From Acidobacteriota bacterium (GTDB lineage: Bacteria > Acidobacteriota > Blastocatellia > UBA7656), in the NCBI GenBank assembly GCA_016201275.1, contig JACQDB010000016.1, positions 1 through 61,700 on the forward strand: DNA of 61,700 nt, written 5' to 3'. The notes under the pieces are model-generated. The model saw only the letters and a list, made by a program, of their open reading frames with translations, was not told where the DNA came from and did no database searches. A program made the position numbers and the translations under genes. Below, in pieces: positions 15,816 through 25,558 of the stretch (positions are counted from its first letter, which is position 1; the number at the start of each line of letters is the position of its first letter).

Positions 15816-17897
15816 ATGAAGAGCGATTTTCATCTACACAAACTCGTGCGAATCGTTCGCTGGTGTCTAGTGCTGGTTTTTGCTTGCCTCTGGGTGCTGC
15901 TTTGGGTTGCCGGCGCGCAGGCCGCAGAGTTGAGCAACGACACTTTGACTTTTCGTTTGCAGGTTTCACCGGAAGGCATACCGATCATCAAAGAAGTAGT
16001 GTGGCGGACGACCCATCAAATCGTGTTTCGAGATATGGGAACGCCGGAGGGGCTAGACAATTGGGTTCCGCCGTCTTTGATTCCGACCACCTTGACCACG
16101 CCTATGGCTTGGAAAATTCAAGTGGGCGAAGACCAGACCACTGCCACAGCGACCCGCGAACTTGCTCATCAAATGTCCCTCACCTGGATTCTTGATCTGC
16201 CGAAACGCGGGCAACTCTTTCGCCTGCGTGTACGCTTGACCAATCGAGGCCAGCAGGCGCAATCGGTGGATTGGTTTCCGGCGTGGTCGGCCAATTGGAA
16301 TACCGGCGATCAATCGCAATGGGCGCGCTGGTGGCAGGCTTTGCAGTACGACCGCATCGAGCAACCCTTGCCGTTCAATCGCGCCACGCTGTTGGGCAGC
16401 CGTGGGCATAGCTCGGATGACGCCGGTGGAGGCGTCAATCCATACTGGGTTGTGGGTGGCAAAGCGCGCCGCCTCTATTTCAGCTTGCAATGGAGCGGCG
16501 GCTGGAGCGTTTTGCTCAAGAGAGTAAACCGAGGCTTCAACTTTACGGCTTATTTGCCGCCCGAAGAAACTCGTCTGTTGCTTGAGCCGGGAGAGACGAT
16601 TGACGGCCCTGCGTTGTTGGTGATGCCCACCGCCGCAGCGGGCGACACTACAGATCGCGCCCTCTGGATGCGCGACCGGCAGGCCTTGGGGCAGCAGCTT
16701 TACACCAGTCCACCACCGGCGTTTCCGTTGTCTTATAACACCTGGTATGCGGCTCGCCAAAGGGTGAATGCCGGTTTTCTGAAACGTCAGATTGCCGCTC
16801 TGTCGCCTTATGGCTTCGATGCCTTTGTGATTGATGCCGGATGGTTTGGCGAAGGGCGTTGGGAGGCTCATCAAACGAAATTTTCGGTGGGCGAATTGGC
16901 CGCCATGCTGGCTGCGCTGAAAGCCAAAGGCATCAAGCCCGGTTTGTGGACGACACCGCAATACGTGACCGATGCCACCAACACCAAGGGTCTGCCGCTT
17001 GAACAACCGCCGCTTGTGAATAATTTTTTGGGCGGCTATCTGGCGGATCTGTCGTCCCCCAAATATGCTGACTACCTGACCGACCATGTGCAGCGCTTGC
17101 GAAAGCAATATTCCATAGATTACTGGAAATATGACCAGCCGCTATTTTTCCAGCCGACCAGCGCCGGAAAGATGAAGAAGGTCATAGGCTTTCAGCAGGC
17201 GCTTGAAGCGGTGCGGCGCGCCAATCCCGATCTGGTCATCGAGAACTGCTACAATGGTGGACGTATGCTTAATGAGTTCACACTGCTGGCAACGCAAACC
17301 AGTTGGCTGCTTGATCACTCGCATCGTCAGAAGCTGACGCCACAGATGAACCTTCGTTCGACGCTCAACGCGCTGGAGTTCGTCTTCCCGTGGGCGGCGC
17401 TACGCTTTACGGTCAAGGTGGATGAGTTGAATCAAAACGACGACGAAGAGACGCGCCTGCATTGCCGCAGTGCGATGATGGGAAGTTGGGGACTCTCTAC
17501 GGATTTGTCCGCCATCAGCGAACGCCAGCGGGCAATCATCGTGAAAGAGATTGCTCATTACCGGCGCTTGAATCCATTGAAATCTGCCTGCCTGTATGAT
17601 TTGCGATTACCTGAAGACCTCGCCGCTGTTGCCGGGGTCACGTTTTACGACCGCACCCAGCAACACGCCGGAATCGTATTGTTTCGCTGGCAGCGCAAGG
17701 GCGCATTCACGCAACGCCTCACTTTGCCGAAATTGAAACCCGGCGTGACATACAAAGTCGTGGACGCGGATACGAAAGTAGAGACCCCCGCAAGCGGCGC
17801 AACGCTTATCCGAAACGGCGTGAGCATCGCGTTTAGCAGTCAGCGCCAATCGGCCTTGATTTTCATTGAACCGATAACGCCAAGGCCCGTACCATAA
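15816..17897 (+). CDS. Secreted GH36/melibiase-type glycoside hydrolase
   Basis: 693 residues with an N-terminal signal peptide (about 1-36, ending AGAQA). A beta-sandwich N-domain (about 40-290) precedes a TIM-barrel. Barrel motifs include FVIDAGWF (about 340), GIKPGLWTTP (about 370), YWKYDQP, with Asp as the expected nucleophile (about 440), and NCYNGGRM followed by SWLLDHSHR, where Asp may be the acid/base. These match clan GH-D alpha-galactosidases, which cleave alpha-galactosides; the precise substrate cannot be read from sequence. The C-terminus is a small beta domain. No transporter or sugar-catabolic gene is adjacent. The start ATG has no strong Shine-Dalgarno. Confidence 0.8.
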   Translation: MKSDFHLHKLVRIVRWCLVLVFACLWVLLWVAGAQAAELSNDTLTFRLQVSPEGIPIIKEVVWRTTHQIVFRDMGTPEGLDNWVPPSLIPTTLTTPMAWKIQVGEDQTTATATRELAHQMSLTWILDLPKRGQLFRLRVRLTNRGQQAQSVDWFPAWSANWNTGDQSQWARWWQALQYDRIEQPLPFNRATLLGSRGHSSDDAGGGVNPYWVVGGKARRLYFSLQWSGGWSVLLKRVNRGFNFTAYLPPEETRLLLEPGETIDGPALLVMPTAAAGDTTDRALWMRDRQALGQQLYTSPPPAFPLSYNTWYAARQRVNAGFLKRQIAALSPYGFDAFVIDAGWFGEGRWEAHQTKFSVGELAAMLAALKAKGIKPGLWTTPQYVTDATNTKGLPLEQPPLVNNFLGGYLADLSSPKYADYLTDHVQRLRKQYSIDYWKYDQPLFFQPTSAGKMKKVIGFQQALEAVRRANPDLVIENCYNGGRMLNEFTLLATQTSWLLDHSHRQKLTPQMNLRSTLNALEFVFPWAALRFTVKVDELNQNDDEETRLHCRSAMMGSWGLSTDLSAISERQRAIIVKEIAHYRRLNPLKSACLYDLRLPEDLAAVAGVTFYDRTQQHAGIVLFRWQRKGAFTQRLTLPKLKPGVTYKVVDADTKVETPASGATLIRNGVSIAFSSQRQSALIFIEPITPRPVP

Positions 17898-17939
17898 ATG
17901 TGAAAATCCCTTTAATTCCTGAGCAAATTTGCCCCTCGC

Positions 17940-17968
17940 TTGACCTGTCCGGCTGCAAACCGTAAACT
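17940..17968 (+). promoter_or_regulatory. Sigma-70-type promoter candidate for aconitase
   Basis: TTGACC (17940-17945), 17-nt spacer, TAAACT (17963-17968). A 150-bp leader follows with GTTCACTATTCAC-type short repeats (about 17996-18100) before the ATG at 18120. Confidence 0.5.
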
Positions 17969-18119
17969 GAAATTCACTGATTAAGCAGCACCACTTCAGT
18001 GAATATCGAATAGCGAATGGTGAAAAATCGGCAGCGACAAGGAAAGCGTCAGCCTGAAAATTTTCTCACGGTTCACTATTCACTGTTCACTATTCACTTC
18101 TTAAAGGGCAGATGAACCG

Positions 18120-21005
18120 ATGACACATAATCTATTCAATTCTCTACAATCGTTTACCTTCGCCGCGAATCAAGTGGGCAAGTTTTATTCATTGCCGCAA
18201 CTGGAACAAGCGGGCGTCGGCGCAATCGCGAAACTGCCGGTCAGCATTCGTATCGTTCTGGAATCCGTGCTTCGCAATTATGACGGCTTGAAAATCGAAG
18301 AGGACGATGTGCGCCAACTCGCCAACTGGCAACCCAACGCCGAACGCACCGATGAAGTCCCCTTTGTCGTGGCGCGCATTCTGTTGCAGGACTTCACCGG
18401 CGTGCCACTTTTGGTTGACCTGGCGGCGATGCGTTCGGCGGTCGCTCGCATCCATCGCAATCCCAATCTGATTGAACCTCTTGTGCCTGTGGATTTGGTC
18501 ATAGACCATTCCGTGCAGGTGGATTATTCGGGAACTGCGGACGCCTTCCGGCTCAACATGGAGATGGAATTCAAACGCAACCGCGAACGCTATCAATTTT
18601 TGAAATGGGGAATGCAGGCGTTTGACAGTTTCGGCGTCGTGCCTCCGGGCATAGGCATCTGTCATCAAGTCAACCTTGAATATCTAGCCAAAGTCGTACA
18701 GGAAAAAGACGGCCTCTATTATCCCGATACCTTGGTCGGCACTGATTCGCATACGACGATGATTAACGGTTTGGGCATTGTTGGCTGGGGCGTCGGCGGC
18801 ATCGAAGCCGAAGCCGGTATGCTCGGTCAGCCGGTTTATTTCCTGACGCCCGATGTCGTAGGCGTTCACATGACCGGCAGGTTGAAAGAAGGCGTCACCG
18901 CCACAGACCTCGTATTGCATTGCACCGAGATGCTTCGCAAAGCGAAAGTCGTAGGCAAATTTGTAGAGTATCACGGCGAAGGCGCGGCCTCGCTTTCCGT
19001 CACTGACCGCGCCACGATTGCTAACATGGCTCCCGAATACGGCGCGACGATGGGCTTTTTTCCTGTGGATGAAAAGACCTGCGAATACTTGCAGGCCACA
19101 GGGCGCAGCGAAGAACAGGTTGACTTGGTGCGCCAATATTTCAAAGCGCAAGGGATGTTCGGCATACCGCAGGGCGGCGAGTGCCTCTACAGCACGTTGC
19201 TGGAATTAAATCTCGCCGATGTGCAACCGGGGGTTGCCGGACCCAAGCGCCCGCAAGACCGCATCAACCTGCCGGAAATCAAAACGAAGTTCAACGAGTT
19301 GTTGACCAAACCTCTCAGCGACAGCGGCTACAACAAGAGCGAAGAAGATTTGCAGAAACGCTTTTTCACTTCGATTGGTCTGCATCCGAAAGCCTCTGCG
19401 GTGTTGACCGGCGGCGGCGAGCAAGCCATTGAAACCGTGCCAGTGATTACCAAAGACACCGACAGCCAACAACACACCAGCGTATGGACGGAAACCGAAA
19501 TGATGAACAATCGCCCAACGCCGGATCGCGTCAAACACATTCCCGAAGAAGAATTCCCCCGCGCCGACGTGGCGTTGGGGCACGGCGATGTGTTGATTGC
19601 AGCGATCACTTCATGCACCAACACCTCGAACCCAAGCGTGATGCTGGCCGCCGGACTGGTCGCCAAAAAAGCCGTTGAAAAAGGCTTGAAAGTAAAACCT
19701 TATGTGAAGACTTCGCTTGCGCCCGGCTCCCGCGTCGTCACCGAATATCTGGAAAAGGCCGGATTGATGACCTATCTCAATCAAATCGGTTTTAATCTGA
19801 CGGGCTACGGATGTACAACCTGTATCGGTAATTCCGGGCCGCTTGATCCGAACATCGAAGAAGCGGTTATCAAAAACGACCTTGTAGCGGCAAGCGTTCT
19901 AAGCGGCAATCGCAACTTTGAAGCTCGCATTCATCAAAATATCAAAGCCAATTTTTTGATGAGTCCGCCACTGGTCGTGGCCTTTGCGCTGGCCGGAACC
20001 GTTGACATCAATATGACGACCGACCCGATAGCGCAGGCCGAAGACGGCAGCGATGTTTATTTGAAAGACCTGTGGCCGGACACCGAAGAGGTCAGCGCGT
20101 TGATGAATGCGGCGTTCGACCCGGAAACTTATCGTTCGCTCTACAGCAATTTCGTTGAGCAGAATCCGCTGTGGAATGACATTCCATCAAGCGTCGGCGA
20201 TGTCTATGAATGGGATGAAACTTCTACTTACATTCAAGAGCCGCCGTTCTTTGCAGACTTCGGCATGGCGACCGGCAGTATCAACGAAATTCATCAAGCG
20301 CGGGCGCTGGCCAGCTTCGGCGATTCAGTGACCACCGATCACATCAGCCCTGCGGGGGCGATTAAACCGACCTCGCCTGCGGGATTGTTTTTGCAGGAGA
20401 ACGGCGTGCCGGTGATGGACTTCAATAGTTACGGGTCGCGGCGCGGCAACGACCGCGTGATGACTCGCGGGACTTTCGCTAATGTGCGAATCAAAAATTT
20501 GATGGTCGCGCCGGTCGAAGGCGGCGCAACCCATCATCAACCCGACGGCGAACAGATGAGCATTTATGAGGCGGCGATAAAATATCAAGCGGAAAATACG
20601 CCGCTCATTATCTTCGCCGGACAGGAATACGGCACCGGCAGTTCGCGTGATTGGGCGGCCAAAGGCACTCGTCTGTTGGGCGTCAAAGCGGTCATCGCGC
20701 AAAGCTTCGAGCGCATACACCGCAGCAATCTCGTAGGCATGGGTGTGTTGCCCTGTCAGTTCAAAGACGGCACGAACGCGCAGACCTTGAATTTGGACGG
20801 CACGGAAGAATTCGACCTCACAGGGTTTCAAGGCGACCTTGCACCGCGCCAAGAGGTGACGCTGGTGATTCGTCGCGCCAACGGCGACACGGAAGAAGTG
20901 CCGCTGATCTTGCGCGTGGATACGCCTATCGAAGTGGAATATTACAGGCACGGCGGCATACTGCCTTATGTCCTGCGCCAGTTGTTGGAGCAGGAGAAGC
21001 CCTAG
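18120..21005 (+). CDS. acnA: Aconitate hydratase A
   Basis: 961 residues; interconverts citrate and isocitrate in the TCA cycle using a [4Fe-4S] cluster in the cytoplasm. Visible landmarks are [13 protein letters not shown] (about 205), the cluster cysteine region [14 protein letters not shown] (about 500), [10 protein letters not shown] (about 565), and the swivel domain with [12 protein letters not shown] and [16 protein letters not shown]. The chain is about 60-70 residues longer than typical AcnA. The extra length lies around residues 410-490, between the hydratase core and the SCTNT cysteine, and is rich in polar residues. It is a single-gene unit with its own promoter and a strong hairpin 23 bp after the stop. 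Confidence 0.97.
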   Translation: MTHNLFNSLQSFTFAANQVGKFYSLPQLEQAGVGAIAKLPVSIRIVLESVLRNYDGLKIEEDDVRQLANWQPNAERTDEVPFVVARILLQDFTGVPLLVDLAAMRSAVARIHRNPNLIEPLVPVDLVIDHSVQVDYSGTADAFRLNMEMEFKRNRERYQFLKWGMQAFDSFGVVPPGIGICHQVNLEYLAKVVQEKDGLYYPDTLVGTDSHTTMINGLGIVGWGVGGIEAEAGMLGQPVYFLTPDVVGVHMTGRLKEGVTATDLVLHCTEMLRKAKVVGKFVEYHGEGAASLSVTDRATIANMAPEYGATMGFFPVDEKTCEYLQATGRSEEQVDLVRQYFKAQGMFGIPQGGECLYSTLLELNLADVQPGVAGPKRPQDRINLPEIKTKFNELLTKPLSDSGYNKSEEDLQKRFFTSIGLHPKASAVLTGGGEQAIETVPVITKDTDSQQHTSVWTETEMMNNRPTPDRVKHIPEEEFPRADVALGHGDVLIAAITSCTNTSNPSVMLAAGLVAKKAVEKGLKVKPYVKTSLAPGSRVVTEYLEKAGLMTYLNQIGFNLTGYGCTTCIGNSGPLDPNIEEAVIKNDLVAASVLSGNRNFEARIHQNIKANFLMSPPLVVAFALAGTVDINMTTDPIAQAEDGSDVYLKDLWPDTEEVSALMNAAFDPETYRSLYSNFVEQNPLWNDIPSSVGDVYEWDETSTYIQEPPFFADFGMATGSINEIHQARALASFGDSVTTDHISPAGAIKPTSPAGLFLQENGVPVMDFNSYGSRRGNDRVMTRGTFANVRIKNLMVAPVEGGATHHQPDGEQMSIYEAAIKYQAENTPLIIFAGQEYGTGSSRDWAAKGTRLLGVKAVIAQSFERIHRSNLVGMGVLPCQFKDGTNAQTLNLDGTEEFDLTGFQGDLAPRQEVTLVIRRANGDTEEVPLILRVDTPIEVEYYRHGGILPYVLRQLLEQEKP

Positions 21006-21027
21006 TCAAATCATCAAACCAATTTGA

Positions 21028-21094
21028 GCCACGCAGCACACGAAAGCCACGAAGATGAATAAAAAATCTTCGTGGCTTTCGTGTGCTGCGTGGC
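21028..21094 (+). terminator. Long perfect hairpin after acnA
   Basis: Perfect 29-bp arms (21028-21056 and 21066-21094, starting GCCACGCAGCACACGAAAGC) with a 9-nt A-rich loop. Its position directly behind acnA suggests a terminator, although no U-run follows and the sequence may be a mobile palindrome. Confidence 0.55.
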
Positions 21095-21131
21095 ACCAAG
21101 AGTTTAGGGCAGTGGCAAGAAATAGCCTACG

Positions 21132-21184
21132 GTTGAGCAGCGGTCTGTGACCGCCAGTCCAGCGGTCACAGACCGCTGCTCAAC
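21132..21184. repeat. 23-bp-arm hairpin of the GGTC-GACC family
   Basis: GTTGAGCAGCGGTCTGTGACCGC (21132-21154) and its complement (21162-21184), 7-nt loop. Perfect arms; related to 4784-4845, 21752-21784 and 23220-23253. Confidence 0.75.
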
Positions 21185-21216
21185 GAGAATGAGGGGATTA
21201 TATTTTCTTTCCCTTC

Positions 21217-21507
21217 CCTAAGCTCGACTTTGTACATTTTTCAGAGGCGAACCGAGCTTGCTAATCCCCCGACAGCAGTTGGGGGATGGTTAAAGCCCAA
21301 CCTACGAAACGCTGCCAATGATAAACGAATCCCCCAACGGTAGTTGGGGGGATGGTTAAAGCCCAACCTACGAAACGCTGCCAACGAGAAACACATCCCC
21401 CGATGGAAATCGGGGGATACTTAAAGTCCAACCTTGCCCGATGCTCTGTAGGTTGGACTTTAACCATCCCCCAACTGCCGTTGGGGGGATTGCAAAAAAA
21501 CTTTGCT
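21217..21507. repeat. Composite palindromic repeat, copy 2 (inverted)
   Basis: Reverse complement of the array at 1-294, including the tail CCTAAGCTCGACTTTGTAC at its left end and the TTGCAAAAAAACTTTGC stretch at its right end. About four internal units, with substitutions concentrated in the hairpin cores. A partial extra unit may continue to about 21570. Confidence 0.85.
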
Positions 21508-21714
21508 TGCTGGGTGTGTAGGCTGGACTTTAAGCATCCCCACTGCCTCGGCTCTCCGTTGCTAGTTTTTTCAGAGGCGAAGCAGCCTGATTTCATTGGT
21601 TTTTTCAGCACCTATATGCGCGGCACACCAAGATTCGGGAGATGAAACTTGGCGAACCGCCTGAATGTTCATCGCGTCGCGGCGCTCATACCGAATCTTG
21701 ATATGCCGCGCATA

Positions 21715-21823
21715 TAGAGCGGTTTGCATATGTGTGTACGGAACCCCCTATCGTGGAGCAGCGGTCTTCGACCGCCGCTCCACGGGTTTGAGGTTTCCGT
21801 AATCTCAAACAAAAACCGCTCTA
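21715..21823. mobile_element. TA-flanked MITE-like element with nested hairpin
   Basis: 109 bp with ends TAGAGCGGTTT and AAACCGCTCTA and TA at both borders. The first seven bases, TAGAGCG, match the family B ends. The GGTC hairpin at 21752-21784 (15-bp arms, one mismatch) lies inside it, and TACGGAA/TTCCGTA flanks that hairpin, so the repeats are nested. Confidence 0.6.
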
Positions 21824-21956
21824 GTTCGCAAGAAACCTTCAAGGCGAATTTCTGAACGCTCGTCCAAGTTTGCCTTGCTTCACGCCGCCCAAGGCCATCA
21901 ATGGGCGAGGCTATGCCGCCAAACGCATTTGTACACGCGGCGGTTTTTGAAGGAAA

Positions 21957-22847
21957 ATGCTCACGATGCAAAAACACGATTCCGATTCCCGCTGTGAAGG
22001 CCAGCGTCGCTATGTTTTCATGCTGTGCCTGTTGCTTGGCCTGTTTTATCAAGCCTGCGCCAAGCCCGAAGAGAAGCGCTACGAATTGCAAGGCAAGGTC
22101 GTCAACGTGGATAAACCCGGCAAGGTCGTCACCATCGCTCACGAAAAAATCGCTGGCTATATGGAAGCCATGACCATGCCGTTTCGTTTGCAAGACGAAG
22201 CGCTGTTAAACGAGATGCAGGACGGCGACAAGGTGACGGCAACGCTAGTGGTCAGCGATTCGCGGTCGTGGCTTGAAGAGGTCATCGTCACTCAAGAGCG
22301 CGTTGATGAATCTTACAAGTCAGCAAAAAAATTCGAGCCAAACCTGGGCGACGAGGTGCCGGATTTCTCGCTGGTTAATCAATCGGGAAGAGCGATTCAC
22401 CTGAAGCAGTACCACGGTCGCGCCTTGCTGTTGACCTTTATTTACACGCGCTGTCCGCTGCCCGATTATTGCCCCTTGATGACCAGAAATTTCGCCATCA
22501 TCAATCAGGCATTGAAAAATGAGGCCGTGCTTTACGACAAGACGCATCTGTTGAGCATCACGGTGGATCCCGATTATGATAAACCGGCGGTGCTGCGCGA
22601 CTACGCTTTGCGGCACAACCAGCAGCAGGATTTCACGCATTGGGAGATGGCAACGGGCAGCAAAGACGAAGTCAAAAAAGTCGCGGAGTATTTCGGGCTG
22701 ATCTATCAAACCGCCGCCGACCAGATCGTTCACAATCTGCAAACCGCTTTGATTGCGCCCGACGGCAAGCTTGTGAAATTGTACAGAGGGAATGAATGGC
22801 AGCCTGACGAAATTCTCGACGACATCAAAAAACTGAATTTGAAGTGA
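21957..22847 (+). CDS. CusF-like copper-binding domain fused to a SCO1/SenC protein
   Basis: 296 residues; GAAGGAAA precedes ATG 21957. The N-terminal hydrophobic segment ends in a cysteine (about 34) that may be lipidated, though the lipobox (YQAC) is atypical. Residues about 40-105 form a CusF-like beta-barrel with the methionine-rich site YMEAMTMPF. Residues about 125-296 are a SCO1/SenC thioredoxin-like domain with copper-ligand cysteines in CPLPDYC and a later His in the IVHNLQ region. SCO proteins deliver copper to cytochrome oxidase CuA or act as periplasmic thiol-redox chaperones. It is followed with 9-bp spacing by a second CusF-like gene, so the two form a copper-handling operon. 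Confidence 0.88.
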   Translation: MLTMQKHDSDSRCEGQRRYVFMLCLLLGLFYQACAKPEEKRYELQGKVVNVDKPGKVVTIAHEKIAGYMEAMTMPFRLQDEALLNEMQDGDKVTATLVVSDSRSWLEEVIVTQERVDESYKSAKKFEPNLGDEVPDFSLVNQSGRAIHLKQYHGRALLLTFIYTRCPLPDYCPLMTRNFAIINQALKNEAVLYDKTHLLSITVDPDYDKPAVLRDYALRHNQQQDFTHWEMATGSKDEVKKVAEYFGLIYQTAADQIVHNLQTALIAPDGKLVKLYRGNEWQPDEILDDIKKLNLK

Positions 22848-22855
22848 GGAACAAG

Positions 22856-23176
22856 GTGAGAAGCAAACCACGACAACGAATTTTTATCGCAGGGTTTTTA
22901 CTCTTGGCGTTGATGGGCGCGGCCTGCAAACAGCGAGTGACAGCGGTGGTCACTCATGAAGGCGTAGGCGTCATTGAAGAAGTGGATACCGAAGCCTCCG
23001 TCATTCAAATCAATCACGAAGCGATTGACGATTATATGCCGGCGATGAGTATGCCGTACAAAGTCAAAGACAAAGCCTTGCTGGAAAAAATCAAGACCGG
23101 CGACAAAGTGGCGTTCACGGTTGAAGACAGCGCGGCGGGAATCTTTGTGATTGATGTGAAGAAGCAGGGCAGGTAA
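22856..23176 (+). CDS. CusF-like copper-binding lipoprotein
   Basis: 106 residues from GTG 22856, chosen because GAGGA sits 6 nt upstream; a GTG at 22844 overlapping the previous stop is the alternative. A lipoprotein signal ends in LMGAAC. The mature part is a CusF-like barrel with DDYMPAMSMPYKV, closely matching the methionine site of the upstream fusion protein, and suggests periplasmic Cu(I) binding. It is co-transcribed with the CusF-SCO1 gene. The two barrels probably arose by duplication. Confidence 0.85.
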   Translation: MRSKPRQRIFIAGFLLLALMGAACKQRVTAVVTHEGVGVIEEVDTEASVIQINHEAIDDYMPAMSMPYKVKDKALLEKIKTGDKVAFTVEDSAAGIFVIDVKKQGR

Positions 23177-23294
23177 TACCGAATTGCAAAATAAGTTGCG
23201 AATCATTTTGTTGAGAAGTGGTCTCTGACCGCGTATCGCGGTGGTCAGAGACCGCCTCTGAACGCCGCTCATTTTCTTCGGCGATTCGGTATAA
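23176..23294. mobile_element. MITE-like element, family E copy 2
   Basis: About 118 bp between ATACCGAATTGC (23176) and GCGATTCGGTAT (ends about 23292), a 12-bp inverted end with one mismatch. Contains the hairpin GGTCTCTGACC...GGTCAGAGACC (23220-23253). Its left end starts within the last codons of the CusF lipoprotein gene. Related to 4871-4970. Confidence 0.5.
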
Positions 23295-23395
23295 CCGCTT
23301 CCCATCAGGAACGAGCGATCTGCGGTGCGCGAAGATTATTTTCGCGTGGGTTTATTGAATGCCAGCACAGCCGTTCAACGATTTGCCTCGCGCCA

Positions 23396-24103
23396 TTATT
23401 CCGCGAGTTGAAAAAACACATCTTCAAAATCTTCTCTGAGCAAGCCAGTCTGTTGACGCAAGTGATCGGGGGTGCCTTCGGCTACGAGTTTGCCCAAGCG
23501 CATCACGCCTACGCGATTGCTGACGCGCTCGACAAAACTCATGACGTGCGACGAAACCAACACCGCTTTGCCCGCCTCGCGCTCGCTTTCCAAACGGTGA
23601 CGCAACTTTCGCATCATCTCGACATCGAGGCCGTTCAACGGTTCATCCAGAATCAAGACCTCCGGTGAACCGAGCATCGCCGCGCACAAGCCCAGTTTTT
23701 TCCGCATCCCCAGCGAATACCCGCCCACCAGTTTTTTCGCCGCGTGAGCGATGCCGAAAAATTCCAGTTCAACCGGAATCTGCGCGTCGTCGGCCTCTTT
23801 CAAACCGGCGACCAGTTGCAGATATTCACGGCCTGTCAATTGGTCATAAAAGAGCAACTCTTCGGGCAGATAGCCCAGATGTTTTTTAGTGGTCGGCAAA
23901 CGCCTTGATAAATCTTCGTCGCAAATCAACAGCTGCCCGGCGTCGGCTTCGCTGATGCCGACCAGCATACGCATCAAGGTGGATTTACCGGCTCCGTTGG
24001 CACCGACTAGCGCGTAAATTTCGCCGCCGCGTATGTGCAGGCTGACGTTGTTGACGGCAACAAGATTGCCGTAGCGTTTGGTCACCGATTCAACTTTTAT
24101 CAA
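23396..24103 (-). CDS. ABC transporter ATP-binding protein
   Basis: 235-residue ATPase that energises the adjacent permease. Walker A is GANGAGKST (about 34-42), the signature region is GGYSLGMRKKLGL (about 129), Walker B is VLILDEPLNGLD (about 152), and the switch His lies in VSSHVM. This is the DrrA/YhaQ-type ATPase pattern of single-permease exporters. It begins 3 bp after the stop of the permease gene at 24107, a tight two-gene operon. Substrate unknown. Confidence 0.93.
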   Translation of the reverse strand: MIKVESVTKRYGNLVAVNNVSLHIRGGEIYALVGANGAGKSTLMRMLVGISEADAGQLLICDEDLSRRLPTTKKHLGYLPEELLFYDQLTGREYLQLVAGLKEADDAQIPVELEFFGIAHAAKKLVGGYSLGMRKKLGLCAAMLGSPEVLILDEPLNGLDVEMMRKLRHRLESEREAGKAVLVSSHVMSFVERVSNRVGVMRLGKLVAEGTPDHLRQQTGLLREDFEDVFFQLAE

Positions 24104-24106
24104 ACC

Positions 24107-25558
24107 TCAATCCTCTCCATAAAGCAGATAATAGCGGGCGCGAGCGCGGCCTCTGTCAGTCAAACCGTGCATCGCCTGAGCGTAGAACATCACCCCCAAA
24201 GGCAGAAAGGCCGAGGTCAGCAATCCGAACGAGGCCCCAAGTCCAGCGCCTATGCCGACCGTCGCCATGACGATGAGTGCCAGCCCCGGGCGCGTCGGCA
24301 TCTCGAACGACAACGCGCCAATCAGCGAACTGATCGCCCACCACAACATCAGGCATTCGACCAACAGCGGCAGCAGATAAAACAGCGGCACGCCGCCAAA
24401 ACTTGCGCCGCAGAGAAAGGCAAGAAACGGCGCGGACACACTGATGAAGCGCGCATAAGAAATTTTCGCCTGCCACAAATCCAGGCCGCTTGCTCCTGTA
24501 GCGCGTTCCAGCCACAGGTGCGGCAATTCGTAAGCCACCAAGACGGGCGTAAGCGAAGCCAGCGTCGCCGTGATGATTGCGCTAGTGATTTTCACCGCCG
24601 ATACCTGCGGCAGTTGCATGGCGTCGAGCCAGGCGGAAGCCCTGCCGACGGGCGGCAGAAAATGGGTCGTCAAGGCGGCAACCAGAGTCGCCAATAACAA
24701 CGGCACGAGCAACGCTATGACATAGACCGCAGAGGAAAAGCCGCGCCAGGTCAATTGAAAATCTCTGGCGAGTTGCGCCGCCACGGTCGGTTGAAAGCGC
24801 CGCCGAAAAAACGCCACGCTGAAGAAATGAAGGCGGCCTGCCGCTTCGATGCGGCGGGCGTGTTCTACATCCGATGCACGCATACGCTGATGCGCGAAAC
24901 GAGTGATGACATAAAGCAGTATGATTCCGGCAAGGCCGGGCAGTATGACACGAAACTGGCTACTGTAGCCGGTTTCAAGGCTTTTGAAAATACCGGCAAA
25001 CAAGCTGCCAGCATATTGAGAGGCCACCGCGATGAGCAGAATTGACAAAAGCGCAAAGCGTTTCCTGCGCTTGTGGCTCCAATGAATCCACTGCAAAGCG
25101 GCGAAGACTTCGGCGACGCTCGTCAGCATGACAAAGAGCGTGAGCGCCAGAATCGCCGCTGGATTCAACGGCTCTTGCAAAATCACTTTGATGGCGACGA
25201 GAAAAAAACCAACCACCAGCGTGCGTCCGCAACGAGTAAGCAACGCCGCGTGCAAATGCGTATGGGCGGCAACCGGCAGGGCTTCAAAATAGGCTGCCGG
25301 GCGTTTTTGATGATAAAGTTCGGCGCTGGCACGCGACAGGCTCAAACCCAACAGGCCGATAAACAACGCTGCGCCCACAACAGTCAATTGCAAAAATGAA
25401 ATATCTGCTATCGAGAGATTACGGACCAGACGTGAAGCGGTCAGATAAGTGATGCCTAAAATTAACGGCGCAAGAATTAACCAAGTGTATAGATGTTGCC
25501 TTGCCCAGCGGAGTTGAGAGCGCATTGACGCGCCGATGATAAGCCAGACTTTCTTCAT
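24107..25558 (-). CDS. ABC transporter permease, about 10-12 membrane segments
   Basis: 483-residue polytopic protein (MKKVWLIIGASMRSQLRW start), with hydrophobic segments at regular spacing and a cluster of basic residues in the cytoplasmic loops (VEHARRIEAAGRLHFFSVAFFRRRF). It lacks an MacB-like periplasmic domain, so it is probably an ABC-2-type exporter subunit. It is translationally linked to the downstream ATPase. A copy of the GGCTAC/GTAGCC palindrome (24952-24976) lies in the coding sequence and is translated as LETGYSSQF. Substrate cannot be inferred. Confidence 0.85.
   Translation of the reverse strand: MKKVWLIIGASMRSQLRWARQHLYTWLILAPLILGITYLTASRLVRNLSIADISFLQLTVVGAALFIGLLGLSLSRASAELYHQKRPAAYFEALPVAAHTHLHAALLTRCGRTLVVGFFLVAIKVILQEPLNPAAILALTLFVMLTSVAEVFAALQWIHWSHKRRKRFALLSILLIAVASQYAGSLFAGIFKSLETGYSSQFRVILPGLAGIILLYVITRFAHQRMRASDVEHARRIEAAGRLHFFSVAFFRRRFQPTVAAQLARDFQLTWRGFSSAVYVIALLVPLLLATLVAALTTHFLPPVGRASAWLDAMQLPQVSAVKITSAIITATLASLTPVLVAYELPHLWLERATGASGLDLWQAKISYARFISVSAPFLAFLCGASFGGVPLFYLLPLLVECLMLWWAISSLIGALSFEMPTRPGLALIVMATVGIGAGLGASFGLLTSAFLPLGVMFYAQAMHGLTDRGRARARYYLLYGED
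24952..24976. repeat. GGCTAC/GTAGCC palindrome inside a coding region, copy F2
   Basis: GAAACTGGCTAC-T-GTAGCCGGTTTC, 12-bp arms with one mismatch, inside the ABC permease gene and read in a different relative frame from the copy at 5645-5671. Confidence 0.75.

Larger units (their letters stand above)
21095..21956. other. 950-bp repeat cluster between acnA and the SCO1 gene
   Basis: No gene seen. In order it holds a 23-bp-arm hairpin (21132-21184), the inverted composite repeat (21217-21507), an inverted pair CTATATGCGCGGCA (21613-21626 with 21704-21717), and a TA-flanked element (21715-21823) containing its own hairpin. The last 130 bp lead to the SCO1 start. Confidence 0.7.
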
